This document shows, in pieces, positions 1-6,734 of a stretch of 11,307 nt of DNA. How positions within the stretch are numbered: the first letter of the stretch is position 1; each line of letters starts with the position of its first letter. Both the position numbers and the translations under genes were made by a program. The notes below the pieces were generated by a model. The model was given only the letters and a program-made list of their open reading frames with translations, did no database searches and was not told the origin of the DNA. The DNA comes from Bacillus benzoevorans (GTDB lineage: Bacteria > Bacillota > Bacilli > Bacillales > Cytobacillaceae), in the NCBI RefSeq assembly GCF_014207535.1, contig NZ_JACHGK010000018.1:63432-74738 (forward strand). Direction: 5' to 3'.

Positions 1-252
1 GGACGGTCACTATGAAGGGCTGATAGAGCCCGACAGCGGGGGAAAAAGCAGCTGACGGTCACTATGAGAGGCTGATAGAGCCCGTCAGCGGGAGAAAAAG
101 CATCGGACGGTCACTATGAAGGGCTGATAGAGCCCGTCGGCGGGAGAAAAAGCATCGGACGGTCACTATGAAGGGCTGATAGAGCCCGACAGCGGGGGAA
201 AAAGCAGCTGACGGTCACTATGAGAGGCTGATAGAGCCCGTCAGCGGGAGAA
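1..252. repeat. 52-bp tandem repeat array (about 4.8 units)
   Basis: Units begin at 2, 54, 106, 158 and 210, giving an exact 52-bp period with no spacers. The last unit breaks off near 252. Units 1 and 4 are identical, and units 2 and 5 are identical over the retained part. The block from 1 to about 252 therefore has a 156-bp higher-order period, which suggests recent unequal exchange. Every unit contains TGATAGAGCCCG, with a small hairpin GGGCT-GATAG-AGCCC (AGGCT in units 2 and 5). Units 2 and 5 also have an outer stem GCTGACGG/CCGTCAGC (51-58/82-89 and 207-214/238-245). The unit length is not a multiple of three, so a protein-coding repeat is unlikely. A related array lies at 8979-9066. The array may continue left of the window. 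Confidence 0.95.
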
Positions 253-271
253 TGGTCCGTTGCAGCCAATT

Positions 272-305
272 AAAAAAAGTGCCCCATGAATTCCTCATGA
301 GACAC
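272..305 (-). terminator. Rho-independent terminator of the ywqB-ywqA operon
   Basis: Read on the minus strand, an 11-bp stem (GTGTCTCATGA with TCATGGGGCAC, all pairs canonical or G-U) with a 5-nt loop is followed directly by seven T residues. It lies about 75 bp after the helicase stop codon, so it ends the minus-strand operon before the 52-bp repeat array. The 306-379 stretch between it and the stop codon shows nothing convincing; a 13-codon ORF there has no supporting signal. Confidence 0.9.
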
Positions 306-379
306 CTTTCTAACGAGCCAGCGCAGCCGGCGGCCTAATCCAGACCTAATTTCAGCAGCAGCCCTACCCGCTCCATTAT

Positions 380-3300
380 CTATTTCCCCAAATGAATCAA
401 CTCGCGCAGATCATCTGTCGACAGCTCGGTAATCCAGCTGTCACTCTGAATAATCTCATCGTTCAGCGACTGCTTTTTGTCGAGCATTAAATCAATTTTT
501 TCCTCCAGCGTGCCGGTACAAATCATTTTATGGACATGCACAAACCGTTTCTGCCCAATGCGGTACGCCCGGTCGGTGGCCTGGTTCTCGACAGCCGGAT
601 TCCACCAGCGGTCATAGTGAATTACATGGTTCGCCGCTGTCAAATTCAGCCCGGTGCCGCCCGCTTTCAATGACAAAAGGAAAATCGGGAACTCGCGGTT
701 CTGGAACTCATCAATCATCCGATCACGCTGCGACTTCGCCACACTTCCGTTCAAAAACGGCACCTCGACCCCAAACTCTTCCTCAATCATCGTCTGGATC
801 ATATGCCCCATCTCAATATACTGCGTGAAAATCAGGCAGCTTTCCTCCTGCTCAAGCACGGCGCCAACCAATTCCTGCAGCTTCTCCAGTTTTGCTGACC
901 GCTCAATCAAATTCACGGGCCGCTGCTCCTTCAAATACAGCGCCGGATGGTTGCACAGCTGCTTCAACCGGCTCAGCATCTGCAAAATCAGCCCCTTGCG
1001 CTCAAACGGCGACAGCTTATCAATATCCGCCAAGGAGTCATGCACCAACTGTTCATACAGCGAAGCCTGCTCCGCCGTCAGCGGGCAATATTCCTTCTGC
1101 TCCAGCTTGTCAGGCAGATTCAGCGCCACATCTTCGTCCTTTTTCGTTCTTCTTAGTAAAAAAGGCCGGATCAGCGCCTGCAATTGGCGGATGCGTTCTT
1201 TTTCATCGTCACGCTCAATCGGCAGGACAAACCGTTTTTGAAATTGACCGCTCGAACCGAGGTAACCATGATTAATAAAATCAAAAATTGACCACAGCTC
1301 GCTCAAGCGGTTCTCCATCGGCGTACCCGTCAAAGCAATATGATGCTGGCCCTTCAATTTCCTTACAGCACGGGACTGCTTCGTATCGGCATTTTTAATA
1401 TTCTGTGCCTCGTCAATAGCAATCGTACTCCAGGTCAGCTGTAAAAAGTCGTCCAAGTCAAGGTGGGTCAACCCATAGGAGGTCAAGACGACATCCGCCT
1501 CGAGCACCTTCGCCGCAAACTCTTCGCCATGAGGCCGCGCCGGACCGTAATGGAGATAAATCGACAAATCAGGAGCAAACCGCTCCAATTCCTTCTGCCA
1601 GTTGCCAAGAACGGAGGTTGGGCAGATGATCAGCGCCGCTTCCGTTTGTTCCGCCGCCGTCGTCTCACTCGAGTTCCCAGCAATCTCCGCAGTCGCTGCC
1701 GTCTCACCCGGATAGCCAGCAATCTCCGCATCTGCATTCGTTTCACCTGGATTCGCGGCAATCCTTGGACCCACATTCGTTTCGCTCGGATTCGCAGCAA
1801 TCCCTGCAGTCGCCGCCTTACCTGAGTTCCCGGTCACCTTCGCGACCGCACCTCCATTTTCTTCCTTCACCTTTAACATATAAGAAATCAACTGCACCGT
1901 CTTCCCAAGTCCCATGTCATCAGCGAGGCAGCCGCCAAAGCCGAACTTCCTTAGGTACAACAGCCAGCTCATGCCCAGCTGCTGATACGGACGCAACTCA
2001 CCACGGAAGCTTTGCGGCACCGGTTCAAGCGGCAGTTCCTGCAAATTGCGCAGTCCCTTGATCATCGACTTCCACTGCCGGTTCAATTCAATCTGAATCT
2101 TCGCAAACGCCTTCGGATTCTCCAGCTCATCGGCAATCGAGCCGACTCCCTCCTCAGCGAACAGCTCCTGCTCAATCACATCGCGGACCTGCAGACCTTC
2201 CTTCTCCGCCTTCTTCATCAGCTCTTGAATCTGGTGGATAAACTCGGGGTCGAGCTTAATCCAGCGCCCGCGCACAAACACAAGGCGCCGCTTTTCATCG
2301 ACTAATTGATTGAACTCTTCCTCCGACAGCTCGACGCCATTCATCGAAAAGCGCCAATCATAATCAAGCATCGCCTGCAGCCCAACGAATGACGGACGGT
2401 AACTTGTCGACGCGCTTTTCACCTTCGCCTTGACCTTCAAGCTCGCACTCTTCATCGCCTGCCACCACGAAGGCAGCAGAATATCCACGCCAAGCGCCAA
2501 GAGCGTTTCACTTACATCTGTTAAAAATAACCATGCTTCATTCTCTGATAATTTATCCGTCAAACGGGGTTCATGTTTGCCGCCGTTGAGCCAGGGAAAC
2601 AGGCGCATCCAGCGTTCCTGTTCGGCCTGTACTGTCTCCAAGTGCGGCAGCCAAGTACGCGGATATTCACCCGAATTGCCCAAATCCACGACCAAATCCT
2701 GATTTTTTTTATCACGCAAAAAACATTCCAGCGTCCAAAAATCAGCTGCATCGGCGGGTTCCTCCAGCTTCACACCTAAAGTAAAAGGGACCGCACTCTC
2801 TTTGATCCCGATCCACTCGCGGAAACTATCCTCATCAAAATACTCCGCCAGCTGGCTGGGGGCAATTGTTCCGTCTCGCAGCGCCTGCAGTTTTTTTCCA
2901 AAAGAATATTTGAGCTCCCGGTTTTGCTTCATATAACCTTCAAGCGCTAAATTGAACCACTTCTCCATAAACGAACGGACGCCGTTCTGCTCCCAAAACG
3001 CGGGGAGGAACTCGTTCACGACGCGGTCCGGCAGCGCCCAGCGAAACTCGTCCTGCTCCCACGAAGCAAAATCGGGCATCCATTCCTTCTCACTAATCGC
3101 ATCGTATACCGTATGCGCCGCGGCGAGGCAAAGCCCGGCAGTCTCATCCCAATCCCAGTCCACCATGCGGTTAAACTGCTCCCCGCTAAACAGCGTCGCC
3201 AGCTGCCAGCCGTTCAGGACAATGCCCTCAATCCCGGCCACTGTCTTATGGTCGACCATCGTCCCGTAAAAGCTTTCCTTATGCCCGTTCAACAGAAGAT

Positions 3301-3412
3301 GCTGCCACACGGACGGGTAGAAATAACGGTCTCCCTCATCCATGGCACTCAGGAAATACTGCTCCGTTCCCAATTCCGATACAAGTATTTTGATATATCT
3401 TGTTTTAAGCAT
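380..3412 (-). CDS. ywqA: SNF2-family DEAD/DEAH-box ATPase (YwqA-like helicase)
   Basis: This is a 1010-aa Swi2/Snf2 ATPase of the bacterial helicase class, expected to translocate on DNA or remodel nucleoprotein; its substrate is unknown. Residues about 300-450 resemble the bacterial SNF2-associated domain. The motor begins near residue 470: Walker A is DDMGLGKT (498-505), motif Ia ICPTSVLGNW (596-605), the Walker B box IDEAQ (666-670), motif III LTGTPMEN (694-701), motif V SLKAGGTGLNL (914-924) and motif VI DRAYRIGQ (947-954). All core motifs look intact. An Ala/Gly/Thr-rich insert (about 521-593) of 13-residue repeats sits between motifs I and Ia. The ATG start overlaps the end of the upstream ywqB-like gene by 8 bp. 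A rather distant AAAAGGGG lies 11 nt before it, so translational coupling is likely. The order matches the B. subtilis ywqB-ywqA pair. Confidence 0.93.
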   Translation of the reverse strand: MLKTRYIKILVSELGTEQYFLSAMDEGDRYFYPSVWQHLLLNGHKESFYGTMVDHKTVAGIEGIVLNGWQLATLFSGEQFNRMVDWDWDETAGLCLAAAHTVYDAISEKEWMPDFASWEQDEFRWALPDRVVNEFLPAFWEQNGVRSFMEKWFNLALEGYMKQNRELKYSFGKKLQALRDGTIAPSQLAEYFDEDSFREWIGIKESAVPFTLGVKLEEPADAADFWTLECFLRDKKNQDLVVDLGNSGEYPRTWLPHLETVQAEQERWMRLFPWLNGGKHEPRLTDKLSENEAWLFLTDVSETLLALGVDILLPSWWQAMKSASLKVKAKVKSASTSYRPSFVGLQAMLDYDWRFSMNGVELSEEEFNQLVDEKRRLVFVRGRWIKLDPEFIHQIQELMKKAEKEGLQVRDVIEQELFAEEGVGSIADELENPKAFAKIQIELNRQWKSMIKGLRNLQELPLEPVPQSFRGELRPYQQLGMSWLLYLRKFGFGGCLADDMGLGKTVQLISYMLKVKEENGGAVAKVTGNSGKAATAGIAANPSETNVGPRIAANPGETNADAEIAGYPGETAATAEIAGNSSETTAAEQTEAALIICPTSVLGNWQKELERFAPDLSIYLHYGPARPHGEEFAAKVLEADVVLTSYGLTHLDLDDFLQLTWSTIAIDEAQNIKNADTKQSRAVRKLKGQHHIALTGTPMENRLSELWSIFDFINHGYLGSSGQFQKRFVLPIERDDEKERIRQLQALIRPFLLRRTKKDEDVALNLPDKLEQKEYCPLTAEQASLYEQLVHDSLADIDKLSPFERKGLILQMLSRLKQLCNHPALYLKEQRPVNLIERSAKLEKLQELVGAVLEQEESCLIFTQYIEMGHMIQTMIEEEFGVEVPFLNGSVAKSQRDRMIDEFQNREFPIFLLSLKAGGTGLNLTAANHVIHYDRWWNPAVENQATDRAYRIGQKRFVHVHKMICTGTLEEKIDLMLDKKQSLNDEIIQSDSWITELSTDDLRELIHLGK
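1646..1801 (-). repeat. 39-bp in-frame tandem repeat inside the helicase gene
   Basis: Four 39-bp units (1646-1684, 1685-1723, 1724-1762, 1763-1801) encode the 13-residue repeats IAANPSETNVGPR, IAANPGETNADAE, IAGYPGETAATAE and IAGNSSETTAAEQ. A degenerate fifth copy (VTGNSGKAATAG) lies just upstream in the protein. The period keeps the frame, so copy-number change would only lengthen or shorten a loop. The units have diverged in sequence but keep the IA(A/G)-N/Y-P/S-x-E-T pattern. Confidence 0.85.
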
Positions 3413-5021
3413 CGATCAATTTTCCCCTTTTGCATTCTTCATGAAAGGCACGGAGCCTTTTGGTGCGCATCATCAGGAGCTCGAGAAATTCCTCCCACTC
3501 CTCAACCCGCTTCATTTTTTTATACAGCGTCCGCAGTTTCTTCAGCTTGCGCACCGCCTCCTGATAATGCTCGCGGTTCTTCACATCAATATGGAGCTGC
3601 ACCGCCTGGTGGTAAAGCGGCAGCAACAGCTCCGGCGCTTCATCCTGCAAAACCTTTATCTGGCCTTTCGAGAGCGACTCCATTTTCAAGCCAATATACG
3701 TCTGCAGCTCCATCCATTTGGCGAAATCTTTTTTTTCAAAAAGAAAATCCTCGTATTCGCGGAAACTGTACGGGAGCATTTCGTAAAGCGCCTTTTCAAA
3801 CAGTTCGGTCCGTCTGGTCTCCGCACAAAATGGGAGCGCGGATTGTAATACCATCCTCGTGAAATCGCGGCAGGCATAATAATCGCCTTCAAGGGCTAAA
3901 AAGGCACGGATGCGGGCGACAAATTCAGTCAAATATGGGTCCATCCGCAGCCATTCTTTGCCCTCTGTGAGCAGGTCCATCCAGTAAAAAAAGTACGGAG
4001 TGATGTTTTCAGCACAGGACTTGATCAGCGTCATCGCCTCGTCATCATTTTTCAGCAGCAGGTGCAGGTGGATGATCGCAACGGTCTGCGCCAGGCTCCG
4101 GTCATAATTCTTTAAATGCTCAATCAACTGCTCCTCGCGCCAGTTTTTCTTTTTAAAAAGGCGGGTCCATAGGAGGCAGTAAAGGTGAATCCGGTCATAT
4201 TCAATCATATAGTCCGACGCTAAAAGGGCGTTTGTTTCGTCTTTCAGCTGTTCAATGAAATCGTCAAAGTCGAAGGGGAGCGCCTGTACGGAAATCGAAT
4301 CCGATAATTTTGTGATGTCGTTCATCGACATCTGGAACAAATCGCGGTACTGCTTGTTGACCGTCTCTTCATCGTGCCCGAGGTCATGGCTCAGCTCAAG
4401 CAGCTTGATGAAGGAGACGATGGACGCGACAAGGAAATAAAGATTCTTCCATTCCTGTTTCAGCGGCGCCCCGGCTTTGAGACGGCGGTAATAGGTCTCA
4501 AACAAATCGGGTATCACGTGCGGTTTCGGGTCGCCTTGACCGCGCATAATCAGATCAAAGCTTTCGCGGAAAGTGTTCACCCACTGTGAGTAATTGGGTT
4601 TAATCAGACCGGCTGTTTTGAGCAGGTCCTTAGCCCGTTCGAGCCCCCACGATTTCGCCGCCTGCTTCTCCTTAAGCGGCTTGCGCCAGGCATCGACCCA
4701 TTCAGCGACACTGCGCTCATAGGAAAGAAGCTGAAAGAATGCCGCCGTAATATGGCGGCAAATCCCATCACCCGGACAAGTGCACTCGCTCATCGGAGGC
4801 AGATCCAAATCAAGTGTCACCTTCACCGGCGCCACATCCTGCACCGCAGCTGCAGCGAGGCCCCGATCCAACTTCACCGACGTCACCGCTCCCTGACGGT
4901 ACAAATGCAGCCCTTTCTGCACCACATTCGCATCCTCCTGCACATCCGGCGCCAATCTCTCCCGCATATAATCCGAAAAATACTGCAACGGCTCCAAATA
5001 ACCCTCCGGAATCCCACTCAT
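3405..5021 (-). CDS. ywqB: SWIM zinc-finger protein (YwqB-like)
   Basis: This protein of about 538 aa has one recognisable domain, an N-terminal SWIM zinc finger CTCPGDGICRH (C-x-C-x5-C-x-H, near residues 80-90), followed by helix-rich sequence with many Leu/Glu/Lys repeats. SWIM domains are known to bind DNA or protein partners. In bacilli, SWIM proteins are encoded beside SNF2 ATPases, which suggests a shared complex with the downstream helicase (inference). I chose the ATG at 5019-5021 because AAAGGAGG (5030-5037) lies 8 nt before it. An in-frame TTG immediately upstream (5022-5024) would add one residue but is only 5 nt from the Shine-Dalgarno. The stop codon overlaps the start of the helicase gene. 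No catalytic motif is visible in the remainder. Confidence 0.88.
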   Translation of the reverse strand: MSGIPEGYLEPLQYFSDYMRERLAPDVQEDANVVQKGLHLYRQGAVTSVKLDRGLAAAAVQDVAPVKVTLDLDLPPMSECTCPGDGICRHITAAFFQLLSYERSVAEWVDAWRKPLKEKQAAKSWGLERAKDLLKTAGLIKPNYSQWVNTFRESFDLIMRGQGDPKPHVIPDLFETYYRRLKAGAPLKQEWKNLYFLVASIVSFIKLLELSHDLGHDEETVNKQYRDLFQMSMNDITKLSDSISVQALPFDFDDFIEQLKDETNALLASDYMIEYDRIHLYCLLWTRLFKKKNWREEQLIEHLKNYDRSLAQTVAIIHLHLLLKNDDEAMTLIKSCAENITPYFFYWMDLLTEGKEWLRMDPYLTEFVARIRAFLALEGDYYACRDFTRMVLQSALPFCAETRRTELFEKALYEMLPYSFREYEDFLFEKKDFAKWMELQTYIGLKMESLSKGQIKVLQDEAPELLLPLYHQAVQLHIDVKNREHYQEAVRKLKKLRTLYKKMKRVEEWEEFLELLMMRTKRLRAFHEECKRGKLIDA

Positions 5022-5029
5022 CAATCATC

Positions 5030-5037
5030 CCTCCTTT
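5030..5037 (-). promoter_or_regulatory. Shine-Dalgarno of ywqB-like gene
   Basis: AAAGGAGG on the minus strand, 8 nt before ATG 5021. It decides between that ATG and the adjacent TTG. It directly abuts the hairpin at 5038-5066. Confidence 0.8.
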
Positions 5038-5076
5038 GGAAACACGGGGACGGTTCTCCTGTTTCCCTAATTTTTT
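5038..5076 (+). repeat. REP-like hairpin with T-tract, copy 1
   Basis: The stem is GGAAACA (5038-5044) with TGTTTCC (5060-5066). An inner GGGGA/TTCTC pairing closes a CGG loop, leaving a single C/C mismatch. On the plus strand CTAATTTTTT follows (5067-5076), the form of an intrinsic terminator. A related element lies at 8835-8870 in the same orientation. Here it is inserted in the leader of the minus-strand ywqB-ywqA operon, right next to the Shine-Dalgarno. CGGGGAC (5045-5051) can alternatively pair with GTCCCCG (5080-5086), which would break the hairpin. Confidence 0.7.
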
Positions 5077-5124
5077 CCAGTCCCCGGGCATAAAACGTTC
5101 TCCCGAAAAAATCCATATTCTTTC

Positions 5125-5152
5125 ATTATACACACTTTTTATCGGGTTTAAA
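5125..5152 (-). promoter_or_regulatory. Sigma-A-type promoter of the ywqB-ywqA operon
   Basis: On the minus strand there is a perfect -10 TATAAT (5130-5125) and a weak -35 TTTAAA (5152-5147), with a 16-bp spacer. Transcription would start near 5118 and give a leader of about 97 nt before the ywqB-like ATG. Confidence 0.65.
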
Positions 5153-5158
5153 AAGTGT
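5132..5158. promoter_or_regulatory. Candidate operator: 10-bp inverted repeat over the promoter
   Basis: ACACTTTTTA (5132-5141) and TAAAAAGTGT (5149-5158) are perfect inverted repeats separated by 7 bp. They cover the -35 region and spacer of the minus-strand promoter, where a repressor would block RNA polymerase. The binding protein is unknown. Confidence 0.5.
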
Positions 5159-5161
5159 ACT

Positions 5162-5174
5162 GGTGTCAGGCACC
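5162..5174. repeat. GGTGTCAGGCACC element, solo copy
   Basis: This 13-bp imperfect palindrome matches the outer end of the long inverted repeat at 6189-6261. It lies just upstream of the ywqB promoter and may be a remnant of a dispersed repeat family. Confidence 0.55.
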
Positions 5175-5290
5175 GAAAAAGGACAGATGTACGTGTGAAG
5201 TGGAATCCTAAATAAAGTGGTTTATGAAAGGGGTAAGGGACACAAAAATAAAGGTTCTCTTTTACATAAAGTGAAAAGGAGAGATGCATA

Positions 5291-5455
5291 GTGACAAACA
5301 ACTTATACCACGATATATCGATATATAACAAAAGCCTCATCACAGAGGATATTTGGGGGCCTAAAAAATTGATTCACCAAACTCTAATTTGTTGTGAAAA
5401 AAGTCCCGTCCTAGATGTAGAGGACACCTGTTTGAAGCTCTCTTTTCATGGCTAG
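5291..5455 (+). CDS. Possible small ORF, 54 aa, unknown
   Basis: A GTG start at 5291 is preceded by AAGGAGAG with a 7-nt gap to the start codon, an unusually good site for a chance ORF. The 54-residue product begins MTNNLYHDISIYNK and ends KLSFHG. It contains Cys-Cys, no membrane span and no motif I recognise. CTCTTTTAC shortly before the site can pair, with bulges, to GTGAAAAGGAG, so the Shine-Dalgarno could be masked in a small hairpin. No clear promoter is seen. It may be a genuine small protein, the remnant of a longer gene, or chance. The rest of 5175-5542 has only the upstream region of the next gene. Confidence 0.3.
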   Translation: MTNNLYHDISIYNKSLITEDIWGPKKLIHQTLICCEKSPVLDVEDTCLKLSFHG

Positions 5456-5501
5456 GTTGCCAGCTATAAAATCATCATAGTAGATTCCAGTAGAAATGTA
5501 C

Positions 5502-5507
5502 TATAAT
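5502..5507 (+). promoter_or_regulatory. Probable -10 box of the BusR-like gene
   Basis: A perfect TATAAT lies 36 bp before the ATG at 5543, but no convincing -35 is seen at 16-18 bp, so an activator or an autoregulatory arrangement is possible. Upstream, AGTAGA occurs twice exactly 10 bp apart (5479 and 5489), with GTAGA again at 5510. ATAGTA (5477-5482) and TACTAT (5499-5504) form a dyad that overlaps the -10. These could be autoregulatory sites; this is inference only. Confidence 0.45.
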
Positions 5508-5542
5508 AGGTAGATACATTACATCCTGAGGGGATTTATATA

Positions 5543-6190
5543 ATGGAATCAAAGGCGTTTCAAATTAAACAACCGAAATATCGGATCATTGCCGAAGATA
5601 TCGCGGCAAAGATTGTGGAGAAGAAGTACAACGTCGGGGAGAAAATTTATGCCCGTTCTTCATTGGCGTCGCTGTACGGGGTATCAGCTGAAACCGCGCG
5701 CCGTGCGATTGCCGTGCTCCAGGATTTAAACATTGTGAAAACGACAAAAGGCAGCGGAGTCATCATTATTTCTTACGAGAATGCTGCGAAATTTGTTCAT
5801 CGTCTTGAAGGGGTAAAATCGGTTCGCGAATTACAAAAAGAACTAAGCATCAGCATTGAAAAACAACTCGCTGAATTGACCAACCTGCAGGAAATATCGA
5901 AGGAGCTTATTAATCGAACGAATCGCTTTCATTCTATCAATCCATTTGTCCCGTTCCAACTGGAAATTACATCATCCTGCCCGTATATTTCGAAAAACAT
6001 CAGCGAAATTAATTTCTGGCAGAACACAAGGGCGACCATCGTGGGAATACGGAAAAACAATGAACTGCTGCTTTCCCCCGGTCCCTATGCGACACTGGAA
6101 TTAGGCGATATCATTTATTTTATCGGTGATGAAATGTGTCTCACCCATGCAGAGGATTTTTTACAAGTTGAAAAAGGATATATCCAATAA
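5543..6190 (+). CDS. GntR-type HTH / RCK_C regulator, BusR-like
   Basis: This 215-aa protein has an N-terminal winged helix of GntR type (about residues 10-75, including YGVSAETARRAIAVLQDLNIV and wing TTKGSGVII). A probable coiled coil follows (about 84-126), then a C-terminal TrkA-C/RCK_C domain (about 135-212, with ATIVGIRKNNELLLSPGP and LELGDIIYFIGD). This is the architecture of BusR, the cyclic-di-AMP-responsive repressor of osmolyte uptake described in lactic acid bacteria, whose RCK_C domain binds the nucleotide. Cyclic-di-AMP sensing is therefore a family-based inference. No transporter is adjacent, so its target is not evident. GAGGGG lies 9 nt before the ATG. The stop codon touches the long inverted repeat at 6189. 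Confidence 0.85.
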   Translation: MESKAFQIKQPKYRIIAEDIAAKIVEKKYNVGEKIYARSSLASLYGVSAETARRAIAVLQDLNIVKTTKGSGVIIISYENAAKFVHRLEGVKSVRELQKELSISIEKQLAELTNLQEISKELINRTNRFHSINPFVPFQLEITSSCPYISKNISEINFWQNTRATIVGIRKNNELLLSPGPYATLELGDIIYFIGDEMCLTHAEDFLQVEKGYIQ

Positions 6191-6261
6191 GGTGTCAGGC
6201 ATCCACAAATTTATCTATTCCAGCCAAAGGGATATTAGATAAATGTGGTGCCTGACACCTT
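6189..6261. repeat. Long imperfect inverted repeat with GGTGTCAGGCA ends
   Basis: The left arm (6189-6217) and right arm (6236-6261) pair over 26 bp with two small bulges around an 18-nt loop. The outer ends read GGTGTCAGGCA...TGCCTGACACC. The arms overlap the last bases of the stop codon of the BusR-like gene, so the structure may serve as its transcript end, although the following T content (TTGTCTTT) is modest. The terminal motif also occurs at 5162-5174. It resembles REP or MITE-type palindromes, with no transposase in view. Confidence 0.8.
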
Positions 6262-6734
6262 TGTCTTTAGGACGGCTTTTTATGACAATTTAATGTCAGA
6301 TGAATAAATAGTTTGACAAAAGAAACTACTTTATAATAAATTGGAGTTGTTACTTAAGAAACAACTCTGATTTTATAACAGGTTGTTTCTCTGCCGAATT
6401 AATATCACATTCATGCAGCAAAGCCAATAGTAAGCTGCTGCTATTCATTTCTATCATCCTCAATTATTTGATCTACAGTTTGTTTCGTTAAATCTAAACA
6501 TGTGTGACTAAACAAAATATGTTTCCATTTACTTGAGTCATTTCGGACTCTTTCCAAAAAGGCATCTGTCGTTCTTCGCCTGTATCGCCTTTTCAAAAAA
6601 CAACCCCGGTTCGCAAATGGAACAGTACGATACATTTAGGCATACATACCTTGCACAACTTTCATAACATAATAAGTTTCAGGCAAAATCAGACAGACAA
6701 GACAAGAATATTTCTACACAGGAGGTTTTTCAAT
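6262..6734. other. Intergenic region with several dyads
   Basis: No convincing gene lies here. Visible items are a TGACA-N6-TGTCA dyad (6283-6298), a perfect TTGACA at 6313 with TATAAT at only 13 bp or TAATAA at 15 bp, and a set of competing arms at 6343-6389. A 64-codon minus-strand ORF (6441-6635) has no Shine-Dalgarno and no recognisable product. If the TTGACA box is active on the plus strand, the DapB-like gene would have a leader of roughly 390 nt. I see no known riboswitch class. Confidence 0.5.
6343..6389 (+). promoter_or_regulatory. Candidate competing-hairpin leader
   Basis: Arm A GGAGTTGTT (6343-6351) pairs with AACAACTCT (6360-6368). The same central segment, as GAAACAAC (6358-6365), pairs equally well with GTTGTTTC (6382-6389). 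The two stems exclude each other, as in an attenuator. No U-tract directly follows the second stem, so termination is uncertain. A simple terminator after an upstream transcript is an alternative. Confidence 0.4.

Noticed and set aside
1..252. CRISPR array
   Set aside because: Units are contiguous 52-bp tandem repeats with no unique spacers, and no cas genes are present.
3113..3862. Plus-strand 249-codon frame antisense to ywqA and ywqB
   Set aside because: It is a shadow of the two minus-strand genes; Ser/Pro/His/Arg-rich with no start signal.
5313..5326. ATATATCGATATAT palindrome
   Set aside because: A simple alternating AT run inside the possible small ORF; no reason to treat it as a specific site.
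4810..5343. Long minus-strand frame across the ywqB start
   Set aside because: It overlaps the well-supported ywqB-like gene in another frame and runs through its promoter; its composition is unlike a real protein.
6441..6635. Minus-strand 64-codon ORF
   Set aside because: It has no Shine-Dalgarno before its ATG, an in-frame stop directly upstream and no recognisable product; it could be a gene remnant but is not supported.
6651..6734. Extended N terminus of the DapB-like protein
   Set aside because: The extra residues precede the AGGAGG site and the Rossmann fold; TTG 6735 with a 9-nt spacing is far better.
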